A program made the position numbers and the translations under genes. A DNA stretch of 64,000 nt, taken from NCBI RefSeq assembly GCF_001506075.1, contig NZ_KQ947475.1:3520660-3584659 (forward strand), read 5' to 3'. Shown here piece by piece: positions 27,195 to 35,318 of this stretch. The stretch is from Vibrio sp. MEBiC08052. Lineage in GTDB: Bacteria; Pseudomonadota; Gammaproteobacteria; Enterobacterales; Vibrionaceae. The notes below the pieces were generated by a model, which ran no database searches, had not been told where the DNA came from, and saw only the letters and a list, made by a program, of their open reading frames with translations. Numbering within the stretch: position 1 is the stretch's first letter; every line of letters starts with the position of its first letter.

Positions 27195-28844
27195 ATGGCG
27201 GTTGCCCGAAGATTAGAAACAGATGTCGTTATTATTGGTGGTGGTGCAACAGGCACCGGGATCATGCGTGACTGTGCGTTGCGGGGCATCGACTGTATTT
27301 TACTGGAACGGGATGACATTGCTTCCGGGACGACGGGGCGAAATCATGGTTTATTACATTCGGGGGCGCGTTATGCAGTGACCGATCCCGAGTCAGCAAA
27401 GGAATGCATTCAGGAAAATCAGATCCTCAGACGGATAGCCAGACACTGTGTTGAACCGACCAACGGTTTATTTGTCACTTTACCGGAAGATGATTTGGCT
27501 TATCAGGATACGTTCGTCAAGGCGTGTGGCGTTGCTGGTATTGAGACGACGCGTTTAAGTCCCGGAGAGGCACTGGCGTTAGAACCTCATGTCAATCCAC
27601 AGTTGCTTGGGGCCGTCAAAGTGCCTGATGGTACATTAGACCCGTTTCGCCTGTGTAGTGCGAATGTTCTGGATGCGAAAGAACATGGTGCACGTGTTTT
27701 GAACCGGACACATGTCCAAGGCTTGATTCGTCAGGGAGATACGGTGCTTGGTGTCCGGGTCTGGCGTTCGGATACCCGTGAACACCTTGATATCTATGCC
27801 AGACAGGTGGTGAATGCCGCTGGCATCTGGGGGCAGAATATTTGCGAATATGCTGACCTGAAGATTCGTATGTTTCCCGCCAAAGGGTCTTTGCTGATCC
27901 TCGATTACCGCATTAATAACCTCGTAATTAATCGCTGCCGCAAACCGGCCGATGCCGATATCCTCGTTCCCGGTGATACCATTTCTTTAATCGGTACTAC
28001 CTCTGAGCATGTCGATTATGACCAGATTGATAATTTACAGGTGACGGAGCGAGAGGTTGATTTGCTGCTGAAAGAAGGGGAAAAGTTAGCCCCGATTATG
28101 GCTAATACTCGGGTATTACGGGCATATGCCGGTGTGCGGCCATTAGTATCTGTTGATGATGATGGCAGCGGACGTAATATCAGCCGGGGGATCGTATTAC
28201 TCGATCATGAAGCGCGGGATGGCCTGAAAGGGTTGACGACGATTACCGGTGGTAAGCTGATGACCTATCGTCTCATGGCCGAATGGGCAACGGATATGGT
28301 CGCTCAAAAATTGGGTCATTCAGCCCCGTGTCAAACACATCTCAAACCGCTGCCCGGAGCAAACGGGATGCCGAAGAAGGCGAAAAAAACAGCCAGCCTT
28401 GCCAAGCCGGTTTATGAATCAGCCATTTATCGTCACGGTGAACGCGCCGAAAAATTTTTAACGGATAGTCCTGAGAGTCAGGCCGTTATATGCGAGTGTG
28501 AGATGGTCACCACCGGTGAGATCGAATATGCAATTCAACAGCTGGATGTAAAAAACCTCATGGATCTCAGGCGTCGGACCCGATTAGGGATGGGGCCTTG
28601 TCAGGGGGAACTGTGTAGTTATCGGGCAGCCGCGCTGTTTTCTGAATATGCCGGTATGGATGGGTGTGAATCCGGCGCCTTGTTGACTGATTTTCTGGAA
28701 GAACGCTGGAAAGGGATTAAGCCGATCTTCTGGGGCAATGCGCTGCGGGAAGCGGAATTTAGTTACTGGATTTATCAGGGACTGCTTGGCGTGGGAGAGC
28801 AACCGCAGATGGATTCGGATATTCAGCAGGAGGAACGCCAATGA
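27195..28844 (+). CDS. glpA: Anaerobic glycerol-3-phosphate dehydrogenase subunit A
   Basis: 549 residues. It oxidises glycerol 3-phosphate to dihydroxyacetone phosphate under anaerobic or low-oxygen conditions, as the FAD catalytic subunit at the membrane. The N-terminal VVIIGGGATGTGIMRDCALRG is the FAD-binding Rossmann motif. The C-terminal region has a BFD-like Cys cluster (VICECEMVT ... MGPCQGELC), which separates GlpA from aerobic GlpD. The stop overlaps the glpB start by four bases. Confidence 0.96.
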   Translation: MAVARRLETDVVIIGGGATGTGIMRDCALRGIDCILLERDDIASGTTGRNHGLLHSGARYAVTDPESAKECIQENQILRRIARHCVEPTNGLFVTLPEDDLAYQDTFVKACGVAGIETTRLSPGEALALEPHVNPQLLGAVKVPDGTLDPFRLCSANVLDAKEHGARVLNRTHVQGLIRQGDTVLGVRVWRSDTREHLDIYARQVVNAAGIWGQNICEYADLKIRMFPAKGSLLILDYRINNLVINRCRKPADADILVPGDTISLIGTTSEHVDYDQIDNLQVTEREVDLLLKEGEKLAPIMANTRVLRAYAGVRPLVSVDDDGSGRNISRGIVLLDHEARDGLKGLTTITGGKLMTYRLMAEWATDMVAQKLGHSAPCQTHLKPLPGANGMPKKAKKTASLAKPVYESAIYRHGERAEKFLTDSPESQAVICECEMVTTGEIEYAIQQLDVKNLMDLRRRTRLGMGPCQGELCSYRAAALFSEYAGMDGCESGALLTDFLEERWKGIKPIFWGNALREAEFSYWIYQGLLGVGEQPQMDSDIQQEERQ

Positions 28845-30181
28845 TGGATTATGATATTGCCGTGATTGGCGGTGGGATTGCCGGATATAGTGCGGCGATC
28901 CGCAGTCAACAGGCGGGAAAGAAAACCGTGCTGATTAGTCAGGGGCAGAGTGCGTTGCATTTTTCTTCAGGCTCCATTGATGTATTGGGGCGTCTGCCAA
29001 CGGGTGAGCGGGTTGAAGATCCTTTCGCCGCCATTCTTCAGTTACAACAGCACCAATTCGGTTCCTCAGCATTACCGGGACAGACGGACTTACATCCGTA
29101 TGTGAAAGTCGGCCGGTCGGTTGTGGAGCAGAGTCTGCTGTGGTTTAAAGAGATGCTGGCCGCGGAGATCCAGCTTTCTCATCAGCCGGATTATGCGAAC
29201 CACTGGCGCATTACACCGTTTGGCACCCTGAAAGCGACTTGGCTATCTCAGCCATATGTGTATCAGCACCGTTCGCAAGCGAGTTTCCGCGAAATCGTGA
29301 TTGTTGCGCTGGCTGGGTACCGTGATTTTCAGCCTCAGATCCTGAAAGATAATTTAGCCCGCGTGGCTGATTTTGCCGGGATACCGATACGGATTGCTAC
29401 CATTCGTCTCCCCAGCGTTGCGCACGATCAGCGTCATCCTTGTGAAAGGCGCTCGCTGGATATTGCTCACTCGTTGCAACAGGCATCAGTTTGGTCGTCA
29501 TTTTGTGAGCAACTGACCCGAATGACCTGCGCTGATGATTTGGTGATTTTGCCAGCGGTGGTTGGTCATGGTGGTGGGATGACAACCTTGGCGCAATTAC
29601 AACAGGCAACGCAACGTTACTTTCATGAAGTCCCGACCATGCCGCCTTCGTTGATGGGCATCCGCCTTGAAGCGGCTTTACACCGGATTTTTATACAGGC
29701 GGGAGGCATTCATCTCAAAGGAGATCAAGTTCTCGGAGGACACTTTGAAGGGCATCGTCTGACAGAAGTGTATACCCGTAATCTGACCGATATTCCGGTT
29801 CGTGCCGGGCACTATATCATGGCGACCGGTAGTTATTTCAGTCAGGGGCTTCAGGCATCACGACAGGCGATCAAAGAACCGGTTTTCGGTTTGGATGTTG
29901 CTCAAATGACTCCGCGAACCCAATGGGGAACGCATGATTTTATTGCTGATCAACCACATCCGTTTATGACCTTTGGTGTGTCAACTGACGCCCATCTTCA
30001 TCCGAGTTATCGCGGTCAGCGCATCGATAACCTTTATTGTTGCGGTGCCATGCTGGCCGGATATGACCCGGTTTTTGAAGGCAGTGGTGGCGGGGTTGCC
30101 ATTGCCACGGCCTATCATGCCATTGAACAATGTATGGGCCATCATGTTTGCCCGGCGACTTGTCAGGAGGCTCTGTCATGA
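28841..30181 (+). CDS. glpB: Anaerobic glycerol-3-phosphate dehydrogenase subunit B
   Basis: 446 residues, the FMN/FAD-linked second subunit. The N-terminal DIAVIGGGIAGYSAAIRSQQAGK is a dinucleotide-binding motif, and GSGGGVAIATAYHA near the end is the second flavin-contact stretch. It passes electrons from GlpA to the GlpC iron-sulphur subunit. The gene has GGAGG before its start (ATGATG at 28841, so the second ATG is possible) and overlaps glpC by ATGA. Confidence 0.93.
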   Translation: MMDYDIAVIGGGIAGYSAAIRSQQAGKKTVLISQGQSALHFSSGSIDVLGRLPTGERVEDPFAAILQLQQHQFGSSALPGQTDLHPYVKVGRSVVEQSLLWFKEMLAAEIQLSHQPDYANHWRITPFGTLKATWLSQPYVYQHRSQASFREIVIVALAGYRDFQPQILKDNLARVADFAGIPIRIATIRLPSVAHDQRHPCERRSLDIAHSLQQASVWSSFCEQLTRMTCADDLVILPAVVGHGGGMTTLAQLQQATQRYFHEVPTMPPSLMGIRLEAALHRIFIQAGGIHLKGDQVLGGHFEGHRLTEVYTRNLTDIPVRAGHYIMATGSYFSQGLQASRQAIKEPVFGLDVAQMTPRTQWGTHDFIADQPHPFMTFGVSTDAHLHPSYRGQRIDNLYCCGAMLAGYDPVFEGSGGGVAIATAYHAIEQCMGHHVCPATCQEALS

Positions 30182-31404
30182 ATCGTCCTTTTACTCAGCT
30201 TGCCCCTCAGGGGACCTCGTTCGAACAGTGTATCAAGTGTACGGTATGTACCGCTTACTGCCCGGTTTCGAAGGCAAATCCTGACTATCCGGGTCCGAAG
30301 CAGTGTGGCCCTGATGGGGAGCGCTTACGGATCAAAAATCCGGCTTATTACGATGAAGCATTGAAATATTGTACCAATTGCAAACGGTGTGAAACCGCAT
30401 GTCCTTCCGGGGTCAAAATTGGCGATATCATTGCCGTGGCCCGAGGGAAATATGGTCAGGAGCCGCTCAATCCGAAACGAATCCGTGATTATGTACTCAG
30501 TCATACCGATCTGTTCGGTACACTGGCATCACCGTTGGCACCGATTATCAATGCGACGACCGCTTTACCGATTGTCAAAAAAGCCATGCATCGGACCATC
30601 GGTGTTGATCAACATAAATCATTACCCAAGTATTCACACGGGACATTCAGACGCTGGTTCAGACAAAACTGCACCCGTCAGCCGTTGTATCAGCATCAGG
30701 TGACTTATTTTCACGGCTGTTATGTGAACTACAACCATCCGCAACTGGGGAAAGACTTCATCAAAGTCATGAATGCGATGAATATTGGTGTTCGCTTGTT
30801 GGAGCGTGAAAAATGTTGTGGTGTTCCTTTGATGGCGAACGGATTTCATCATAAAGCGCGCCAGAATGCTGAGGCAAATGTTCAATCGATGATCGCGGCT
30901 GTGCGGGATTATCAAACGCCGATTCTTGCCACGTCATCCACCTGCTCGTTTACCTTGCAGCAGGAATATCCACATGTGCTGGGGGTCGATAATGCTCAGG
31001 TTGCTGACAAAATCGAATATGTGACGCGCTTTTTACTGCGATCATTTATGAATGGGCAGCAACCGGTGATGAAACCATTGAATTTGAATGTGGTGTATCA
31101 CACGCCTTGTCATTTGGAACGCAGCGGACAAGCGATATTTACCATTGAGTTACTGAAAATGATTCCGGGGGTTACTGTCACGGTGCTGGATAGTGAATGT
31201 TGTGGCCTGGCCGGAACGTATGGTTTTAAGGCCGAGAACTATCCGGTATCGATGAAGATCGGTGCACATTTGTTTGAATCGATTGATCAATCCGGTGCGG
31301 ATCTGGTAATCACGGATTGTGAAACCTGTAAATGGCAGATTGAGGAAAACACCCGGCTTGATGCGATCCATCCGATCAGTTTGCTGGCGATGGCGGTTCA
31401 ATGA
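30178..31404 (+). CDS. glpC: Anaerobic glycerol-3-phosphate dehydrogenase subunit C
   Basis: 408 residues from the ATG in the ATGA overlap, with CAGGAGG upstream. Two ferredoxin-type clusters are near the N-terminus: CIKCTVCTAYCPV and CTNCKRCETACPS. Two CCG domains follow (CCGVPL ... and ECCGLAGTYG), typical of quinone-linked electron-transfer subunits. It anchors the complex and transfers electrons to menaquinone. It is the last gene of the glpABC operon. Confidence 0.95.
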   Translation: MNRPFTQLAPQGTSFEQCIKCTVCTAYCPVSKANPDYPGPKQCGPDGERLRIKNPAYYDEALKYCTNCKRCETACPSGVKIGDIIAVARGKYGQEPLNPKRIRDYVLSHTDLFGTLASPLAPIINATTALPIVKKAMHRTIGVDQHKSLPKYSHGTFRRWFRQNCTRQPLYQHQVTYFHGCYVNYNHPQLGKDFIKVMNAMNIGVRLLEREKCCGVPLMANGFHHKARQNAEANVQSMIAAVRDYQTPILATSSTCSFTLQQEYPHVLGVDNAQVADKIEYVTRFLLRSFMNGQQPVMKPLNLNVVYHTPCHLERSGQAIFTIELLKMIPGVTVTVLDSECCGLAGTYGFKAENYPVSMKIGAHLFESIDQSGADLVITDCETCKWQIEENTRLDAIHPISLLAMAVQ

Positions 31405-31462
31405 AAAGCAAATCAGCTTAGGGAGAAATTGTTGATATGATTCATGATTGGCTTTGGTATTT

Positions 31463-32634
31463 CTAAAAATTGTATTCTGCACCGATTGAGAAATAACTAT
31501 CATTTTTTAAGTATGCAATGGGTTCATTACGATTCATGGCGGAAAGGTAGTAACTTTCCGCGACCCATTTCCAATTTTTGTTGATCCGGCCTGATGCTGT
31601 TAGTTTGTAAAGGGCTGATGTCTCTTCTAGATCGAATAATCCAGAGAATAAAAACTCTGTATCTTTGATATCGTTTGCCTTCCAGCGTAAACCGAGAAAT
31701 ATGTCGTTGTTGTAAATCGTCGGAGGAGCGGAGCTATCACGATTATCCCATGTGTATTCAGTGATCAATCCAAGTGTTCCCCGGCTGAATGAGAACCCAT
31801 AAACTGAGTATTCAAATCCGGTGACAAGCGTTTCGTAGTCTTTGCCTTCTCCTGACTTATAGGTGCTTTCCCACTTAAGCAGTAAATCGTCTTGAGTCCA
31901 TTGTAATTCGGTCCCTAGCTGAAATATTTTGGCGTAAGAAGCCAGCCAGTCGTTGGTTTGTTCCACCAATCGAGGTTCACGACTATTACCATAAAAAGCA
32001 CTAAGGGCGACATCTAAAGCATCTTGCCAAAAGCTGACGCGAACAGCGCTATCAACTTTGTTTTCACCATCGGGATAAAGAGGGTGGTTACTGACGCTTT
32101 TAGTTAAGGTTCGACGCTGGTCTGGTTCTCGAAAATGGCGTTTTTGATGAAAAGGAAGCAGTAGCATTTGAACTTCCCCCCATTTGGGTAACCAACGTGC
32201 TTGTAACATGGGTTGGCCCATCTTTTCCTCTGTCCCAAGTGAAATGTGTCCATCATATTGATTGACGATATTGACGGGCTGGTAGACTTCTGTCACGCCC
32301 CAATAAATCATTCCGTAGCCAAACAGCCATTCGATATTGTTATCGGTATAGGTGATATTGGCTTCTCTGAGATTGATAAATCCTTGTTTAGATTGAGCTT
32401 CATACTCGATATAAGGACTTAGCGTTGCTGACCAGTTTGAGTCGTTCCACCACAATAGTCGGGGAGCGAGTAATGCGCGGTTAGCAAATATATCGCAACA
32501 CTGTCCTGATTGTGCGTCGTCTTTGTATATATCAGTTGTAATACTAACAAAACCTTCGGTTTGCCAATCAGCCCATACGGGGGAATTAAACTGAGTGTCA
32601 ACATGGCAGCGAAGTATTGATGCTTTGTTGCCAT
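31463..32634 (-). CDS. Outer-membrane beta-barrel protein, apparently frameshifted near its N-terminus
   Basis: From about 32578 down to the stop, the frame encodes alternating-pattern barrel strands (WADWQTEGFVSITTDIY ... ending YFSIGAEYNF with terminal Phe) typical of an outer-membrane porin-like protein, perhaps DUF1302-like. Its natural start is the ATG at 32634, overlapping the upstream stop (TAATG). That ATG reads a signal peptide, MATKHQYFAAMLTLSLIPP, in a different frame. Adding one base to the C5/G5 run at 32579-32583 joins the two and gives a cleavage site like PVWA-DW and about 390 residues. It is probably the outer-membrane partner of the RND exporter. Confidence 0.65.
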
Positions 32635-33410
32635 TAGTTGTACCTATATGTATTGCGCAGTTGTTTGGGTTCGAACTGAGCTTGTGGAACATTGCTGCCT
32701 AGGGTCATATTTTTCCACGTTAATGAAGATGAACGCTTATTTTGCAAGTTGTCCATTTGTGAAAATTCAGGACGCCAGTAATGTTGATTATAAAGCTCAT
32801 ATTGAGACAGGCTCAGTCGTTTAAATAGCTCCCCTTTACGGTCGTAATACTCGATTTTTCTTGGTTGATAGATATCTTGATCAATCCAGGCGATAAGTTT
32901 GGAGTAGCCAGAATTCTCATAGCGAGGGAAACAACTCAATAACCAATAGCTTTTTCCATCCAGCATTTTTTCTCCGACTAACTCATAGCTATATTTATCT
33001 AACTCCCAAGAACTCATGTCTTCGTAAGCGAATTCACTGCCCATAAATGGTCCCGAACGGTTGTTTGAGGAGATACGTTTGACCCGTTTAATCGAGGGAA
33101 GGTACAGCCATTGATCGTCTGCTTTTATTGAATGACTGAACGTTAAAAGTGCGGTGCCTGCAATATCACGAGGTGCTTGAAAGTAAGTGATAATTTTGTC
33201 GCCGTCGTTCTCTTGTTCAATCCCTTTAATGGTCAGATCTCTGTATACGGTGTCACCATTAGCTGCAGTAATCGCCATATTTACATCTGATGTATAAGAA
33301 ATATATCCAGTGTCTCGGGCGATCATTTCACTTGCAATATCAAATCCAGTGAGTGCATGAGCACTTGTTGATAATAAAATTAATAGGGTGGTGGGTATTC
33401 TCATAGTCAA
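32634..33410 (-). CDS. Outer-membrane lipoprotein-sorting (LolA-like) periplasmic protein
   Basis: 258 residues with a signal peptide (PTTLLILLSTSAHA). The body resembles the LolA-like family (PF17131) that accompanies RND/MMPL lipid exporters: DLTIKGIEQENDGDKIITYF, LYLPSIKRVKRISSNNRSGPFMGSEFAYEDM and KPKQLRNTYRYN-type ending. Such proteins bind lipid moieties in the periplasm. It is divergent from the AvrD-like gene and translationally coupled to the barrel gene. Together with the RND protein it suggests a route for an acylated product to the outer membrane. Confidence 0.78.
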   Translation of the reverse strand: MTMRIPTTLLILLSTSAHALTGFDIASEMIARDTGYISYTSDVNMAITAANGDTVYRDLTIKGIEQENDGDKIITYFQAPRDIAGTALLTFSHSIKADDQWLYLPSIKRVKRISSNNRSGPFMGSEFAYEDMSSWELDKYSYELVGEKMLDGKSYWLLSCFPRYENSGYSKLIAWIDQDIYQPRKIEYYDRKGELFKRLSLSQYELYNQHYWRPEFSQMDNLQNKRSSSLTWKNMTLGSNVPQAQFEPKQLRNTYRYN

Positions 33411-33467
33411 CTCCTTGTTGAAACACGAGTTTAGCTACGAAATATACAAAATTTAGTTAGAAACGAA

Positions 33468-33487
33468 ACCTATACGAACGGATAGGT
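33468..33487. promoter_or_regulatory. Lux-box-like 20-bp palindrome in the divergent promoter
   Basis: ACCTATACGAACGGATAGGT has perfect 6-base arms (ACCTAT / ATAGGT) and matches the Vibrio fischeri lux box at 15 of 20 positions. It lies about 95 bases before the AvrD-like gene and 58 before the LolA-like gene. A LuxR-type regulator is encoded at the end of the same locus, which makes it the likely binder. Confidence 0.55.
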
Positions 33488-33581
33488 TGAGTCGACAGTT
33501 GGATAGGATAAAAAATTTTATACAAGAGGTAGCATAAATATTCCACGAAAAAATGTGGTTTTTATACAAGGAGTATTTTTT

Positions 33582-34277
33582 ATGGATATTAATCTTTCAG
33601 GTAAGGATATCAATGAGATTAATGAAGTTGTGACCAGTATTGATGACATTCTTGGTCCCTCTGAGCAGCGTTATTTCGGTGAAGGTTACAAACGCACAGA
33701 GTATGAATGTAATATCAATTATGGGAATGACTCTGCACAAGGGAGTGTGAGTATTGCGTACCGAACTGGCTGGTCGCAGAAAAAGATACAGTATCGCCGT
33801 CCTCATCTGAGTACGATTGATGCGTTCTTGATTGCTGGTCGCGTTTCTTACGGCATTATCAAACGTCATTATCAGCTTTCTTCTCACCAATCGGCGCAAG
33901 CATGGATACGCCATGTATCGATTAAAGCTGGGGCTGATGCTGTGGAAGATCTGGATGCTGTCAGACTTTCTGCTGAGTTGCTGGATACCACCGGATCTTA
34001 CGACAGCATGTTTGGTATGTTAACACGAGTAAAAACTAAGCTCGATAGTATGGAGATTGAAGTGGTCATTGATCATGAGGTTGTGACTGATTCAGCACTA
34101 CATATTGCGTCAGTTACGGATGACGATGAGTATTTCTCCAGTGATTTTCGATTGCGTCATTGCCACCTTGCTAACAGTACCTTTTGTGACTCAATTGATG
34201 AAGTGTCCAGTGAGCTGTTGTTTAAATGTTCTGGTAAGCCCTCATCTGGTGCTATGGGACAATACCCAATGCCATGA
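33582..34277 (+). CDS. AvrD-family protein, N-terminal part
   Basis: 231 residues from the ATG preceded by AAGGAG. SIDDILGPSEQRYFGEGYKR and GWSQKKIQYRRPHLSTIDAF look like the AvrD family (PF05655). The founding member, Pseudomonas syringae AvrD, directs synthesis of syringolides, acylated sugar-derived elicitors. AvrD is about 310 residues, while this frame stops early at TGA in CCATGATGATCG. The following frame, overlapping the stop, seems to supply the C-terminal part, so this is either a natural split or a frameshift. Family assignment is from memory of the pattern. Confidence 0.6.
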   Translation: MDINLSGKDINEINEVVTSIDDILGPSEQRYFGEGYKRTEYECNINYGNDSAQGSVSIAYRTGWSQKKIQYRRPHLSTIDAFLIAGRVSYGIIKRHYQLSSHQSAQAWIRHVSIKAGADAVEDLDAVRLSAELLDTTGSYDSMFGMLTRVKTKLDSMEIEVVIDHEVVTDSALHIASVTDDDEYFSSDFRLRHCHLANSTFCDSIDEVSSELLFKCSGKPSSGAMGQYPMP

Positions 34278-34579
34278 TGATCGTTGACTGGCTAACATGT
34301 TTTGCCCAGTTATCGCAGTTGGTGATGTATCGACTTGATAAGCTGGATCGCAATGAAACGCACAATTTATGGATGCGTTCTGTTTCTGTTACAACACCAT
34401 ATCCTATTATTCCGCGCCGTAAACACATACTCACGTTGCGTAATATGAAGAGCTCTCTGGTGAAAAAGAAAGATTCTGCATGGAGACTTGCAACCGTCAA
34501 TGGTTCGATATCCGGTCACCCTGAATTCAAGATAACTGCCAAACTTTGTCACCAATTACCTCAGGGAGAAGCTGCATGA
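34274..34579 (+). CDS. AvrD-family C-terminal part in an overlapping frame
   Basis: 101 residues starting MMIVDWLTCFAQLSQLVMYRLD and containing NETHNLWMRSV, which reads as the continuation of an AvrD-like protein rather than an independent domain. The start ATG overlaps the stop of the first part, and its stop overlaps the next gene (ATGA), so three reading frames are chained with no gap. I see no signal peptide. Whether two polypeptides, a ribosomal frameshift or a mutation is involved cannot be decided from the sequence. Confidence 0.55.
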   Translation: MMIVDWLTCFAQLSQLVMYRLDKLDRNETHNLWMRSVSVTTPYPIIPRRKHILTLRNMKSSLVKKKDSAWRLATVNGSISGHPEFKITAKLCHQLPQGEAA

Positions 34580-35298
34580 AAATAGCTATATCAGGAACTT
34601 ATTCAACGGGAAAAACCACATTGACAGAAGCGTTGGCCATTGCAACTCAAGTCCCTAGGACTCAAGCACGGACGATGCGTGAGATTTTACCAGATGCGGT
34701 GCCGGGAAAAACGCTGGAACAATGCACCCCGGCCGAGCTGCTTAATTTGGGGCTGAGTCGTTTGAGTGAACGTGTCGTTAACGAAGAACGCAGTGGTGAT
34801 CGCTTTTTCTCGGATGGATCCTGTCTGCACGAATGGGTATATGGTGCGGCACGATTAGAGACCGGTATTAATCCGAATGACAGTGATTTCGCCCTTGCCA
34901 TAAAACGATTTGTCGGTAAGCCATATGCGTCTATTCATCGAGGTTATATTGATGCTTTCGGTAATGTAGCGAAACGCCATGCCAAAAAAACTTACAGTAA
35001 GTTTATTCATTTACCGATTGAGTTTGATTTGGTTGAGGATGGTCACCGTCCAGTGTCCGAACGGTTCAGAAAACTCTCCAATGATCTTCTGCTTTCCACT
35101 GTCAAAGAGCTCCACATTCCGTACATCACAGTAGAAGGTGAGCTTCGTCGTCGACTGCTAACTATTGTCGAACACTTGGAATTACCACTGCTCGTCGATC
35201 CAGATGAAGCGATCGAAAAAGCAGTAAACAAAGTAAAAGCAGAAGCAATAGAAATAGAAAACCATCGTCTGTCTGTATTGGCAACGCAACAGGCTTAA
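34576..35298 (+). CDS. P-loop ATPase/kinase (AAA_28-like)
   Basis: 240 residues. The Walker A is at the very N-terminus (MKIAISGTYSTGKTTLTEAL), a layout seen in NadR-type kinases and AAA_28 proteins. FFSDGSCLHEWVYGAARLE may hold the Walker B Asp, and RPVSERFRKLSNDLL a lid-like Arg region. It is coupled to the AvrD-like frames by ATGA and sits 20 bases before the exporter. A small-molecule kinase acting on the AvrD product or precursor is plausible but inferred. The start at 34576 has GGGAGAAG upstream. Confidence 0.7.
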   Translation: MKIAISGTYSTGKTTLTEALAIATQVPRTQARTMREILPDAVPGKTLEQCTPAELLNLGLSRLSERVVNEERSGDRFFSDGSCLHEWVYGAARLETGINPNDSDFALAIKRFVGKPYASIHRGYIDAFGNVAKRHAKKTYSKFIHLPIEFDLVEDGHRPVSERFRKLSNDLLLSTVKELHIPYITVEGELRRRLLTIVEHLELPLLVDPDEAIEKAVNKVKAEAIEIENHRLSVLATQQA

Positions 35299-35318
35299 TT
35301 CAAAGGAAGTCTTGAATA

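Noticed and set aside
32419..32634. Treating the 71-codon frame starting MATKHQYF as an independent gene
   Set aside because: Only its signal-peptide part makes sense; after the C5 run the sequence is out-of-frame barrel coding, so it is better read as the displaced start of the barrel gene.
33597..33914. Minus-strand frame opposite the AvrD-like gene
   Set aside because: It is antisense to a gene with a good ribosome site and family-like motifs, and its translation shows no coherent domain.
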